From the NCBI GenBank assembly GCA_958430865.1, contig CAUDNR010004178.1, positions 1-64,000 on the forward strand: a stretch of DNA of 64,000 nucleotides. Direction: 5' to 3'. A model generated the notes under the pieces. The model was not told the origin of the DNA. It saw only the letters and a program-made list of their open reading frames with translations, and ran no database searches. This DNA comes from Entrophospora sp. SA101. Taxonomy: Eukaryota; Glomeromycota; Glomeromycetes; Entrophosporales; Entrophosporaceae. Below are positions 23,908 through 32,193 of the stretch, one piece after another. Each line of letters opens with the position of its first letter. Position 1 is the first letter of the stretch. Position numbers and translations under genes: made by a program.

Positions 23908-24616
23908 CATAGATAAACTCGATAAGTCAGACACAAATGGCTGGACATGGTGTCCGACTTATCAAAATATGCAATTTTACAAAAAAAAAAAAAAAAAAAA
24001 AATAAGAAAATTGTTGTTTAAATCATATTTATTTATTTATAATAATAATTGAAAAATAATTTAATAAAACAGATAGAAGATAAAACAAAAAAATCTCTAC
24101 TCTTTATCTAAATAAATACTCATACTGGTTTGTACTAAAGAATTATTTTGTTTTCTATTAATTTTCCATTTTAAATCTTTTAATCATTTAATGATGAGAC
24201 AACAAAACGTGAATTCATTTAATGATGAGATAATAAATGACATAATTGATAAATATAACAATAAAATACATTATTTGCAAAGACAAATTTTTTAAAATGA
24301 TTATAATTGATAATAATATTATTCACGAAACAGATTTATTACAAATCATGAATAATGAAATTATTATTACAAAAATTTATTGGATAATACATTACTAAAA
24401 ATAGTAAAGATTATCTCTCAAGATTTATGAAAATCACGTGAACCGACTTATCGAGAGTCATTTATTATTATCTGGCTGGAGGAGTTGTCCGACTTACAGC
24501 TTAACAAGAGTTTATATATGTGTCCGACTTATCAAGAAATTTTTAAATATAAAAAAAAAGGGCTGGAAATTTTTGTCCGAGTTAGGCCAAATCCGACTTA
24601 TCGAGTTTTACCTATG
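23908..24616. mobile_element. Tc1/mariner-type non-autonomous element (709 bp)
   Basis: The left end is catagataaactcgataagt. The right end, in reverse complement, is cataggtaaaactcgataag. TA dinucleotides flank both sides (23906-23907 and 24617-24618). The interior has several more copies of the gtccgacttatc motif from the termini and a poly(A) run near 23980. Degraded coding traces (NSKDYLSRFMK near 24405) recall the CENP-B-type HTH region of pogo transposases. It has no intact frame. Confidence 0.7.
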
Positions 24617-24618
24617 TA

Positions 24619-24806
24619 AGACAAAAAGCATTCAAATGTTTATTCCAAATTGATGAAGATCACAGCCTTCCTTATGTTGATGCAATTATGAAAAAAGCGC
24701 AGGGAAAGAAAAAGACATGACATTTACTTTAGCTGTTTGTGAAATTGTACATCCAAAAATATCTGATAGTGATAATACTCTTCGAAACAGTTATGAAAAA
24801 TATTGA
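24619..24806 (+). pseudogene. Gene C-terminal fragment, frameshifted
   Basis: Read across one frame shift near 24708, the fragment gives AFKCLFQIDEDHSLPYVDAI, MKKAQGK, then MTFTLAVCEIVHPKISDSDN and RNSYEKY followed by a stop. The composition is clearly protein-like. The family is not recognised. The left part of the gene is absent because the 709-bp element abuts it directly. Confidence 0.4.
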
Positions 24807-25159
24807 GTAATTATTTTTTAATATTCTCACTTAATATTAATTATTCATTGAGCACTTTCTCCAATCCTGAAAACCTATTTGTGCAAATTTTTATTGGTTA
24901 ATATATATTGTATATATATTATTACTATATAATTAGGATTGTATAAATAATTCACAAATGATAACTGCAAATATTACCAAATCTATCAGATCAGATGGTA
25001 ATGTAAAAAAAGGACAATGAGAATAGTGAGAACTCATAATAATAATAATAATAATAATTAATAAACTTTATTGCTATTAGTAATATAAATTTGACAAATT
25101 TGTATCATTGCGTATTGATTTTTAATGTGGTTCATTTTAATCGAAATAAAATAAAAAAT

Positions 25160-25169
25160 NNNNNNNNNN
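25160..25169. other. 10-N scaffold gap
   Basis: There are ten N characters at this position. Order, orientation and true distance between the sequence on either side depend on scaffolding, which matters for the claim that the two 15.7-kb copies sit 26.6 kb apart. Confidence 1.
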
Positions 25170-25243
25170 TTGGTTGATACCTTTTGATTTGTCTCTCTCA
25201 AGAAATTCTATATATTTTTTTTCATGCAAATTTATTTCTATAT

Positions 25244-25974
25244 TATCCCTTAAACTGGCTATCGTACAAATTTGTACGATTAAATTTTTTTATATAAAAA
25301 ATTTTTTCTGACCGTCATGCTTTCTAATTAACAAATGATATTTAGGATTTTATACATTGATCTATATATAGAAACTCGGCCATTATTAATATGGGGTTTG
25401 TAAAACTTTCTTAAAAAGTCTACCATACGTCCGTGTCGATCATTTACTTTAAAAACTTTTTGCAGATCACTAATTACTATGGCCGAAAAGACACTAAAAG
25501 CAAAGATGACAGGCGAAGCTATTATTGAAAACAATATAAAAGAGCATAGATTCTTCATCTGACTCTTTAAATTATTTTTTTAACCATTCAATTATATTAA
25601 TTAAAATTTTAACCAATAAACAACAATAATAACAATTTCTTTTTAAATCATTTATCTCTACACACGCAATCATTTTTCAATAAAATGTCCATTGAAGAAA
25701 CCAATGAAAATATTGATAAATATCTATGTCATATTCACAGGAAACCTTTTACTATTTATGAAGATGAAACAATTGATTTAACACATTCTAGTTCTACTGA
25801 TCCTGAAAATCGAAATATGGAAATTGATGAAATGAATGAATATGACATTAATGATAACAATATTGAATACAATACCAATAATGGTAGTAGTAGCAATAGA
25901 AGTAGAGGTAGGGGAAGGGGAAGAGAAAATATAATAAATCTTCCATCACCACCAACTTTTAACAAACTTGAACA
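25244..25974. mobile_element. piggyBac element, 5' fragment (731 bp)
   Basis: This matches 29778-30508 of the full-length element at offset 4534 with one difference seen (near 25319). It retains the left terminus tatcccttaaactgg, the 20-bp palindrome at 25261-25280, the antisense small ORF (25328-25558) and the first 96 codons of the transposase (from 25685). It breaks off after ...NKLE; the following bases are unrelated and give a short read-through of two residues. No right terminus is present. Confidence 0.9.
25328..25558 (-). CDS. Small ORF antisense in piggyBac 5' region (76 aa), copy 1
   Basis: Identical in protein sequence to the frame at 29862-30092; see that entry. Here it lies in the truncated piggyBac fragment, 127 bp upstream of and divergent from the truncated transposase start. 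Confidence 0.35.
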   Translation of the reverse strand: MKNLCSFILFSIIASPVIFAFSVFSAIVISDLQKVFKVNDRHGRMVDFLRKFYKPHINNGRVSIYRSMYKILNIIC

Positions 25975-26157
25975 ATTATAAAATTATTATTTGTAATGAA
26001 ACCCCCAACACCATCACTATAAAATGGATAATTATACGTTTTTTTTTTTGAAAAGTCAAGTAAGCCTATAGAATTGGTTTAAATGATGCAAATTTTTATT
26101 ATTATTTATTGTTTATAAATAATACAATATGCATAATAAATAATCATATTTGCTTAC

Positions 26158-26500
26158 ATTGATAACCAAGTATATATTTACTATCTGAAACATCCATTAT
26201 ATGCTCTTGAGAATATTTAAAATAATTATCTTGGCCATCTTGTTGAATTGTTCCTTCATCAGGATCAACTGACCATCCAGCAACAGATTCATCTTGTTTA
26301 CTAAAAGTTACTATAAACTTATAATTAGGACTACACTTTATTTCATCAATGGGACATCCACTATGTGTATTAATTATAGTGTGTTGTTCAATAGCATCAA
26401 CATTAATATAATTTTCAGCCAGATTTTTAGTATTATTTTCTGATATTTCATCTTTATTTACTTCCTTGACTGTCACCACTTCTATGCAGTCATCACTCAT
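26158..26500 (-). pseudogene. N-terminal exon of a beta-propeller-type gene, rest missing
   Basis: The ATG at 26500 opens a 114-codon frame ending at a good donor (ggttatcaat|gtaagc near 26157). Motifs HSGCPIDEIKCSPNYKFIVT and DESVAGWSVDPDEG resemble WD40-like N-terminal blades found in large fungal membrane/ion-channel-type proteins; this assignment is from memory of similar proteins and is tentative. No acceptor or further exon follows. About 180 bp downstream the sequence hits the truncated piggyBac fragment, so the remainder of the gene appears to have been lost in the same rearrangement. Confidence 0.45.
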
Positions 26501-26642
26501 TTTTACAAAATAGAATTTTTAAGAAATATAAGGAAAGGTAAAAAATATATATTCTACTTTTATAAATAAAATAAAAATCTAACTAGATACTTATTCGCTA
26601 TTATTATTATAATAATCAATAATAATAAGCTTACTATTGTTA

Positions 26643-26693
26643 CCGGAATTAGAATTTGACGCCGATTTGTTGGTCGATAATTTCTAATTCCGG
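26643..26693. repeat. Inverted repeat, 12-bp arms
   Basis: ccggaattagaa at the left and ttctaattccgg at the right, separated by 27 bp. Possibly a very short MITE. Confidence 0.6.
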
Positions 26694-27251
26694 AAAAATA
26701 TATTTTTAAATGGGAAATTGCATAAATTTCAAAATTTCATGCGCATCATGCGTATTTTATGCAGTGCATTTAGAATATAATAATACAAAAATAGGTACAT
26801 TGCCTTCTTCTTCACCTTCAATTCTAATTGTTTCATCATCATCATTTTTATCATTTTCATCTCCCACATTTTCATCACAATCAATTGTATGTTATCATTG
26901 TTGGTATTTTTAATTAAAATAAATATACATGATTTAAACCACATTTAGGTGTCAATTTGCATCTCTTTTTATCATGTATAAAAGAAAAACTGGACTAATT
27001 CCTTTTAGATGAAATAGGATCTGAAATTATCAATTCTATCCCGTTTAACAAAAATTTTGATTTAGTCATTTCTTAAAAAATACTATCAATAATAACTTGC
27101 TTTTTTTTTTGAATAGAATTATATATGGGACATTGCATAATTTTTTTTCAAATCATGCGCATATTTCTTTTTTTTTTTTTTCATGCATTATTATTTCATA
27201 ACATGTTATTATTTATTTAACTTTATTTGTTATGATGATTTATTTTGCCAG

Positions 27252-27374
27252 GCATTGGTTAAATCGCCCTCACATAAAGAGACATGGAAATTTACCAGGG
27301 CTGCTAACGATATGCTAAGTAACACTGCAATTAACTTGGAAAGGTTTTCTAAAAAATATTCCACATGCCTTTAA
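27252..27374 (+). pseudogene. Isolated exon-like fragment (40 aa)
   Basis: Follows a plausible acceptor (ttttgccag|gcattgg). It reads ALVKSPSHKETWKFTRAAND then MLSNTAINLERFSKKYSTCL and stops. It is protein-like but not recognised, and no upstream exon was found. Confidence 0.3.
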
Positions 27375-28193
27375 TTCCATACCAGTGAAATCCTATTCAA
27401 TAATTGCAGACGATATTATAGAAGAAAATTGATATTGATTGCTGTCATTTTTGAAACTCTTTATTGTTTTATTGCGTAATTTTTACATTAGGAGAAATTT
27501 ATTGGTATTTGCATAAACTTGCTATTTTATTGCATTGGGCACTTAATATTACAAGTATAATGAGTCATTCTTGTGTCAAAGTAATGCGAGAACTCCCCCT
27601 TCAGAGTCGGTCTCGACCAAAAACTCTTTAACCAGTATATATATACATTGTAGTAGCATAAGGAAATTAATTTTAGTATAGACTTGCATAAGCCTATACA
27701 ATGTAAAAATTACATATATGCAATTTTTACTGCACTTTGAAAATTCTCCCTAATGAATACCTATTGTGTAAAAAATTATGTATATGAAAAGTTTTCAAAG
27801 GTATTGTGCAAGCTTTTTGTAATATTTTTACGATATTGAATCATACTACTTTATTTTATGGGCCACCCTTTGGTTTTTCAAGAGATCCAAAAGTTCACAG
27901 AAATGTAAAAATCTATTGTATATACATCACCATTTAAAACCCGTTTTCAATTGAAGAAGCTTGCTCCTATGACAAGTCCTTCAATTTCGGACCTTTTTTG
28001 AGTAATTTAAAATTTCACAGTAAGATATAAATTTAAGGATTATTGTTATGCAAAAATAATTAATGGCTATATTTACTTCTTCAAGTCGTTTTCAATTCAG
28101 TCCTTTAATTAAAATTGCATACTAAGATAGAACCTAGGATTTTAAATTGTGCAAAAACAATTAATGGTTATGTATAAACAAAGTATACAATAC

Positions 28194-28463
28194 TCACCAT
28201 ATGTTTACTTCATTTAAGTGCTCTGTTTGGCCATTTTTGCTCCAACCTTCCCTAGTGCATTTTTCTTGGATTGTTAAAAAAAGTGTATGATTTTCATAAA
28301 AAATAAACATAATAATTAAAAAATAAACACAATAAATGAATAATATATACAAAATAAATGTCTTGGTATTTAACCTGCCATTTACCCTCAATATGTTCCA
28401 ATGCTTTTGATAAGCTTTAACACCAAGATTAAATAAGTCCTGAATTCTTTTAGTTTTGCCCAA
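28194..28463 (-). pseudogene. Gene fragment, two exons with a frameshift
   Basis: On the minus strand the first exon reads IQDLFNLGVKAYQK and then, after a one-base loss near 28408, LEHIEGKWQ at a GT border. About 110 bp further on, the second piece reads SKKNALGKVGAKMAKQSTL or, in another frame, NGQTEHLNEVNIW. It looks like a degraded copy of a dispersed gene. The function is unknown. Confidence 0.3.
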
Positions 28464-28618
28464 AGTTGTGATTTAAATAATTAGATCTTTTAGAAAAGTC
28501 TTTGCTGATTTTTTAATATTATCACACAAGAAATAAAATCCTTGGAATAGCTGTTTGTTGACAGAGTGCACATACATTTTTACCATTATAATGACAAGTC
28601 ATCTGATTCTGAATGAAT

Positions 28619-29578
28619 CAAGGTTAGGTGCCGAAAGTATTTGGAGGGTAGAAAGTATTTCGGAAAATTATATGTACTTTTGCCGAAAGTGACAAAAGTG
28701 ACAAAAGTGATGAAAGCGTCAAAGGTGACGAAAAATGTCGAAATTAATGAAACAAATTTTTAAGCATTTTTATTTCGTAGATTATGTTGCTTAATTGGGT
28801 ACTTGCTTCTTGTTTTAGTAGAAATTATTACTTCATATTCATCATTGGCTTCACAACTTTCTTCAAAACCTGTAGAATCATGTAATAATTGTTGGTTTTC
28901 TTCTGGTTGTTGAAATGCTTCTTCATTAACTATTTCTGAAAATAAATCCTCATTCATTGATTCTTGAACTAATCCTAATGTAACATAATCTAATTCATTA
29001 CTATCATCACTGTAATCTCCACCACTTTCCTCATTCATATCCTCATCCATTTTATCATTGTCTTCTTAAAAAAAATTATTTTCCAAATCTACAATATCAT
29101 GAATTTCTAAATCTGTCAAATTAATTTCATCATCAACATAACTATTACTTTCATCATTATTACTTTCATCACCATTACTTTCATCATCATCATCTGAAAT
29201 AACTTCTGCTTCAACCAACATACTCTTTAAATCCTTTCCTGTTAAAGTTTGACTGGTATATTCTAGTTCTTTTTTAATATTGCTTAGATGAAAGGAATGG
29301 ATTTTAGCAATATTGTTTACAGAATTAATTCTTGATTATTATATGAATTTTCAGATGTATTATCTAGATTTAATGTTTGTAAATTCATATTGCATAATGA
29401 AGATGATTAAGAAGGAATTGGTGAATTAGAATTGGAAATGATGAAAAAATTTTTTGTTTATTTACACTTTGAATCATAAAAACATAAATAGTTTAAAGTT
29501 TACAAAACAATTGGTTAATTTTAATTACAATCGTGTCGATTTTGGCACTTTTGACACTTTCGTCACCCAACCTTGAGA
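28619..29578. mobile_element. Internally deleted DNA transposon (~960 bp)
   Basis: The left end is caaggttaggtgccgaaagt. The right end, in reverse complement, is caaggttgggtgacgaaagt. Subterminal copies of gtgacaaaagtg lie at both ends. I see no clear target duplication. The interior encodes the acidic C-terminal part of a protein on the minus strand, so this is probably a deletion derivative of a larger autonomous element. Confidence 0.6.
28760..29336 (-). pseudogene. Acidic C-terminal remnant of a transposase-like protein
   Basis: On the minus strand from about 29336 it reads NSVNNIAKIHSFHLSNIKKE, then SQTLTGKDLKSMLVEAEVIS, then a run of DDDDESNGDESNN type, to a stop at about 29066. A second frame, MDEDMNEESGGDYSDDSNEL (ATG at 29050), continues to ISTKTRSKYPIKQHNLRNKN and a stop at 28760. 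The two parts are in one frame, separated by a single in-frame TAA. The placement inside inverted termini suggests the tail of a transposase; the catalytic part is missing. Confidence 0.5.
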
Positions 29579-29580
29579 CA

Positions 29581-29680
29581 AACCACTCATTTCAACGAAT
29601 TATAATTATATAAAATTCGTTGAAACATGATTAGTAATTTTGGTATTTAAAGGCAAGTTTTCTACATGTTCCATGGACTG
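29581..29680. mobile_element. MITE, pogo-like ends (copy 1)
   Basis: The sequence caaaccactcatttcaacga ... catggactg is ~100 bp and shares its organisation and much sequence with 40118-40230, including the internal ttagtaattttggtat-like block. A third, one-ended match (acagtcaaacctcgtttcaa) is at about 41072. Confidence 0.5.
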
Positions 29681-29794
29681 TATATGCATATTTCAGAACT
29701 TAAAATCAATTAGAAGAACAAATATTGTTGTTTTAGTCTGACATAAAATTATTTAAATATTCTGCTATACAATTTATTATCCCTTAAACTGGCT

Positions 29795-29814
29795 ATCGTA
29801 CAAATTTGTACGAT
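29795..29814. promoter_or_regulatory. Perfect 20-bp palindrome near left terminus
   Basis: The half-site atcgtacaaa is followed by its exact complement. It lies 3 bp inside the left terminal repeat and is conserved in the truncated copy at 25261-25280. No equivalent is seen at the right end. It could be a transposase-binding or hairpin site; that role is inference. Confidence 0.6.
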
Positions 29815-29861
29815 TAAATTTTTTTATATAAAAAATTTTTTCTGACCGTCATTCTTTCTAA

Positions 29862-30092
29862 TTAACAAATGATATTTAGGATTTTATACATTGATCTATA
29901 TATAGAAACTCGGCCATTATTAATATGGGGTTTGTAAAACTTTCTTAAAAAGTCTACCATACGTCCGTGTCGATCATTTACTTTAAAAACTTTTTGCAGA
30001 TCACTAATTACTATGGCCGAAAAGACACTAAAAGCAAAGATGACAGGCGAAGCTATTATTGAAAACAATATAAAAGAGCATAGATTCTTCAT
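29862..30092 (-). CDS. Small ORF antisense in piggyBac 5' region (76 aa), copy 2
   Basis: The ATG at 30092 reads MKNLCSFILFSIIASPVIFA, a strongly hydrophobic N-terminus of about 30 residues that resembles a signal peptide or a single membrane anchor. A basic, soluble-looking tail follows (DLQKVFKVNDRHGRMVDFLR, FYKPHINNGRVSIYRSMYK). It diverges from the transposase start with 126 bp between, so a shared bidirectional promoter is possible. It is intact in both piggyBac copies, but these are so similar that conservation proves little. The family is not recognised. It could be a passenger gene, a captured secreted-protein gene, or chance. Confidence 0.4.
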   Translation of the reverse strand: MKNLCSFILFSIIASPVIFAFSVFSAIVISDLQKVFKVNDRHGRMVDFLRKFYKPHINNGRVSIYRSMYKILNIIC

Positions 30093-30218
30093 CTGACTCT
30101 TTAAATTATTTTTTTAACCATTCAATTATATTAATTAAAATTTTAACCAATAAACAACAATAATAACAATTTCTTTTTAAATCATTTATCTCTACACACG
30201 CAATCATTTTTCAATAAA

Positions 30219-32057
30219 ATGTCCATTGAAGAAACCAATGAAAATATTGATAAATATCTATGTCATATTCACAGGAAACCTTTTACTATTTATGAAGATG
30301 AAACAATTGATTTAACACATTCTAGTTCTACTGATCCTGAAAATCGAAATATGGAAATTGATGAAATGAATGAATATGACATTAATGATAACAATATTGA
30401 ATACAATACCAATAATGGTAGTAGTAGCAATAGAAGTAGAGGTAGGGGAAGGGGAAGAGAAAATATAATAAATCTTCCATCACCACCAACTTTTAACAAA
30501 CTTGAACATGAGGATCCATTACATGATTCTAGCATAAATTTGCCCGATGATATCCAAACCTCATCTGAAAATTTTCCTTGTGAATTATTTTCTTTATTTT
30601 TTACTGTTGATATTCTGAATATTATTATAAGAAGTACAAATATATATGCATCAGGAAAAGGTGCTGGAATTGGACGACCATGGACTGATTTAAACTTATC
30701 TGAAATAAAAATATGGTTAGGAATAGTAATATACACTGGAATATTTAAATCACCTTCAATACAAGATTATTGGAAGAAATCTGATAAATATCCTCATCAT
30801 AAAATAATGAATTATATGACCTTAAAACGATTTGAACAGATCAAAAGATTTTTCCACATTTCCAATCCTTCAGAAGTCATACAGCAAGATCTATGGTATC
30901 ATAAAGTAGAACCCCTTGCATCATATATATTAAATAAATGTAAAGAATTCTATATTCCTTCTTCAAATTTATCTGTTGATGAAATGATTGTTAGATTTTC
31001 AGGAAGAAAAAACAAACCTACACCTGAAGGTTATAAAATCCTTGCTCTATGTGATAATAGTGGATATACTTATTCTTTTATGTTCACCTCAAGAATAAAA
31101 GAAACCCCACTTGAAAAAGTGATTGGTCTAGGTAAAATTGGATGTGAAGTATATCATTTAATTAAAAGCTTACCAAATCACATGTCCTTTAATATTTACA
31201 TGGATAATTATTTCAGTAGTATAAATCTATTTAATTTTTTGCGTCAAAAAAGCATTGGAGCTTGTGGTACTGTACGAACAAGTTCTTCTAAATTCCCAAA
31301 AGAATTAAAAGTTGAAAAAAAACGATTAGATTGGGATATTCTTAGTGGTGTTGTTGTGGATAACGTTTTGAGTATCTTTTGGATGGATAATGGTCCAGTA
31401 ACAATGCTGTCAACAATTCATGAAATTACTGGATCAGAAAGTAGAAAAGAGACCAAACGTAAACGTCCTAGAATTACAAGTACAAATGCAAATAAAGTTA
31501 GAGAAGTTTTTGGAGATGAAATAGAAAAATTCTTACCAATTCCAGCAGTAATAGATGATTATAACCATTTTATGGGAGGTGTGGATGTAGCTGATCAATA
31601 TCGCCATTATTACAACACCCAAATAACTGCTAGACGAACTTGGGTACCAATATTTTTTTGGTTATTAGATACTGCCATTGTTGATTCTTTTCTAATATAT
31701 AATAAATGCAATGGAAATTTGAGTCATAAAGAATTTAGGATGAGTTTAGCTTGGAATCTAGTTACATCAGGGTGGAATGAAAGCGAAAATAAAAATGACA
31801 ACAGCATACCATCTACAAGTAGTTTTACAAGAATAAGAAGTGATGGTACATTACCAGAAGTGAGAAATAAACCTGGACAACATCTTCCTAGAAAAGGACT
31901 TCGGAGCGCATGTTACTTCTGCAGATATATAAGGATAAGAGTGGAAGGAAAGGCTGTGAAAAGTGAATGTAGAACTCAAATTTGGTGCAAAGTATGTGAA
32001 GTTCCTTTATGCTTTAATGAAGAAAGAGACTGTTATACAGATTTTCACGAACTTTAA
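30219..32057 (+). CDS. piggyBac transposase (612 aa)
   Basis: This enzyme cuts and pastes the element, normally at TTAA, using an RNase H-fold core with three acidic residues. The frame is uninterrupted from ATG 30219. Residues 1-95 are acidic and low-complexity, with an RGRGRGRE patch at about 74-81. The core spans roughly 115-500. Catalytic candidates are D254 (LSVDEMIVRFSGR), D329 (YMDNYFSS) and D456 (MGGVDVADQYR), matching the family's D, D, D pattern. The C-terminus (about 565-610) is a cysteine-rich zinc-binding domain with CYFC, C584, CKVC, LC and C605-type residues. Length and motifs look complete, and the terminal repeats are present, so it could be active or only recently silenced. 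Confidence 0.95.
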   Translation: MSIEETNENIDKYLCHIHRKPFTIYEDETIDLTHSSSTDPENRNMEIDEMNEYDINDNNIEYNTNNGSSSNRSRGRGRGRENIINLPSPPTFNKLEHEDPLHDSSINLPDDIQTSSENFPCELFSLFFTVDILNIIIRSTNIYASGKGAGIGRPWTDLNLSEIKIWLGIVIYTGIFKSPSIQDYWKKSDKYPHHKIMNYMTLKRFEQIKRFFHISNPSEVIQQDLWYHKVEPLASYILNKCKEFYIPSSNLSVDEMIVRFSGRKNKPTPEGYKILALCDNSGYTYSFMFTSRIKETPLEKVIGLGKIGCEVYHLIKSLPNHMSFNIYMDNYFSSINLFNFLRQKSIGACGTVRTSSSKFPKELKVEKKRLDWDILSGVVVDNVLSIFWMDNGPVTMLSTIHEITGSESRKETKRKRPRITSTNANKVREVFGDEIEKFLPIPAVIDDYNHFMGGVDVADQYRHYYNTQITARRTWVPIFFWLLDTAIVDSFLIYNKCNGNLSHKEFRMSLAWNLVTSGWNESENKNDNSIPSTSSFTRIRSDGTLPEVRNKPGQHLPRKGLRSACYFCRYIRIRVEGKAVKSECRTQIWCKVCEVPLCFNEERDCYTDFHEL

Positions 32058-32193
32058 TATTTGATTATTTTTATTTGTAAATTAAATTTTTTTATTTGTG
32101 TAATTTGGTTAATTTTGATTGGTGGAATTTTAAAATTTACCAATAAAATTTTCGAAATTCCCTTAATCGAAAATGTGGACAGTTTAAGGGATA

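Larger units (their letters stand above)
26501..28193. other. Gene-poor stretch with debris
   Basis: It contains a hairpin (26643-26693), two diverged copies of a motif of the type tgggaaattgcataa...tcatgcgca (near 26710 and 27127), and one exon-like fragment at 27252-27374. No complete gene is supported. Confidence 0.4.
29778..32193. mobile_element. piggyBac element, full length (2416 bp)
   Basis: The termini are 14-bp perfect inverted repeats, tatcccttaaactg and cagtttaagggata. The left subterminal region has a perfect 20-bp palindrome (29795-29814, half-site atcgtacaaa). The element carries an uninterrupted transposase gene and a divergent antisense small ORF. A flanking TTAA duplication, expected for piggyBac, is not seen; TTAA occurs instead 6 bp inside each terminus. 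This could mean that the true ends are at that TTAA, or that the outer flanks have been altered. Confidence 0.85.

Noticed and set aside
23979..24002. Poly(A) tail of a SINE or LINE
   Set aside because: It lies inside an inverted-repeat DNA element, with no promoter-like body or target duplication around it.
25756..25965. Leu/Pro-rich frame opposite the piggyBac N-terminus (also 30290-30736)
   Set aside because: Antisense shadow of the transposase's acidic and RG-rich region.
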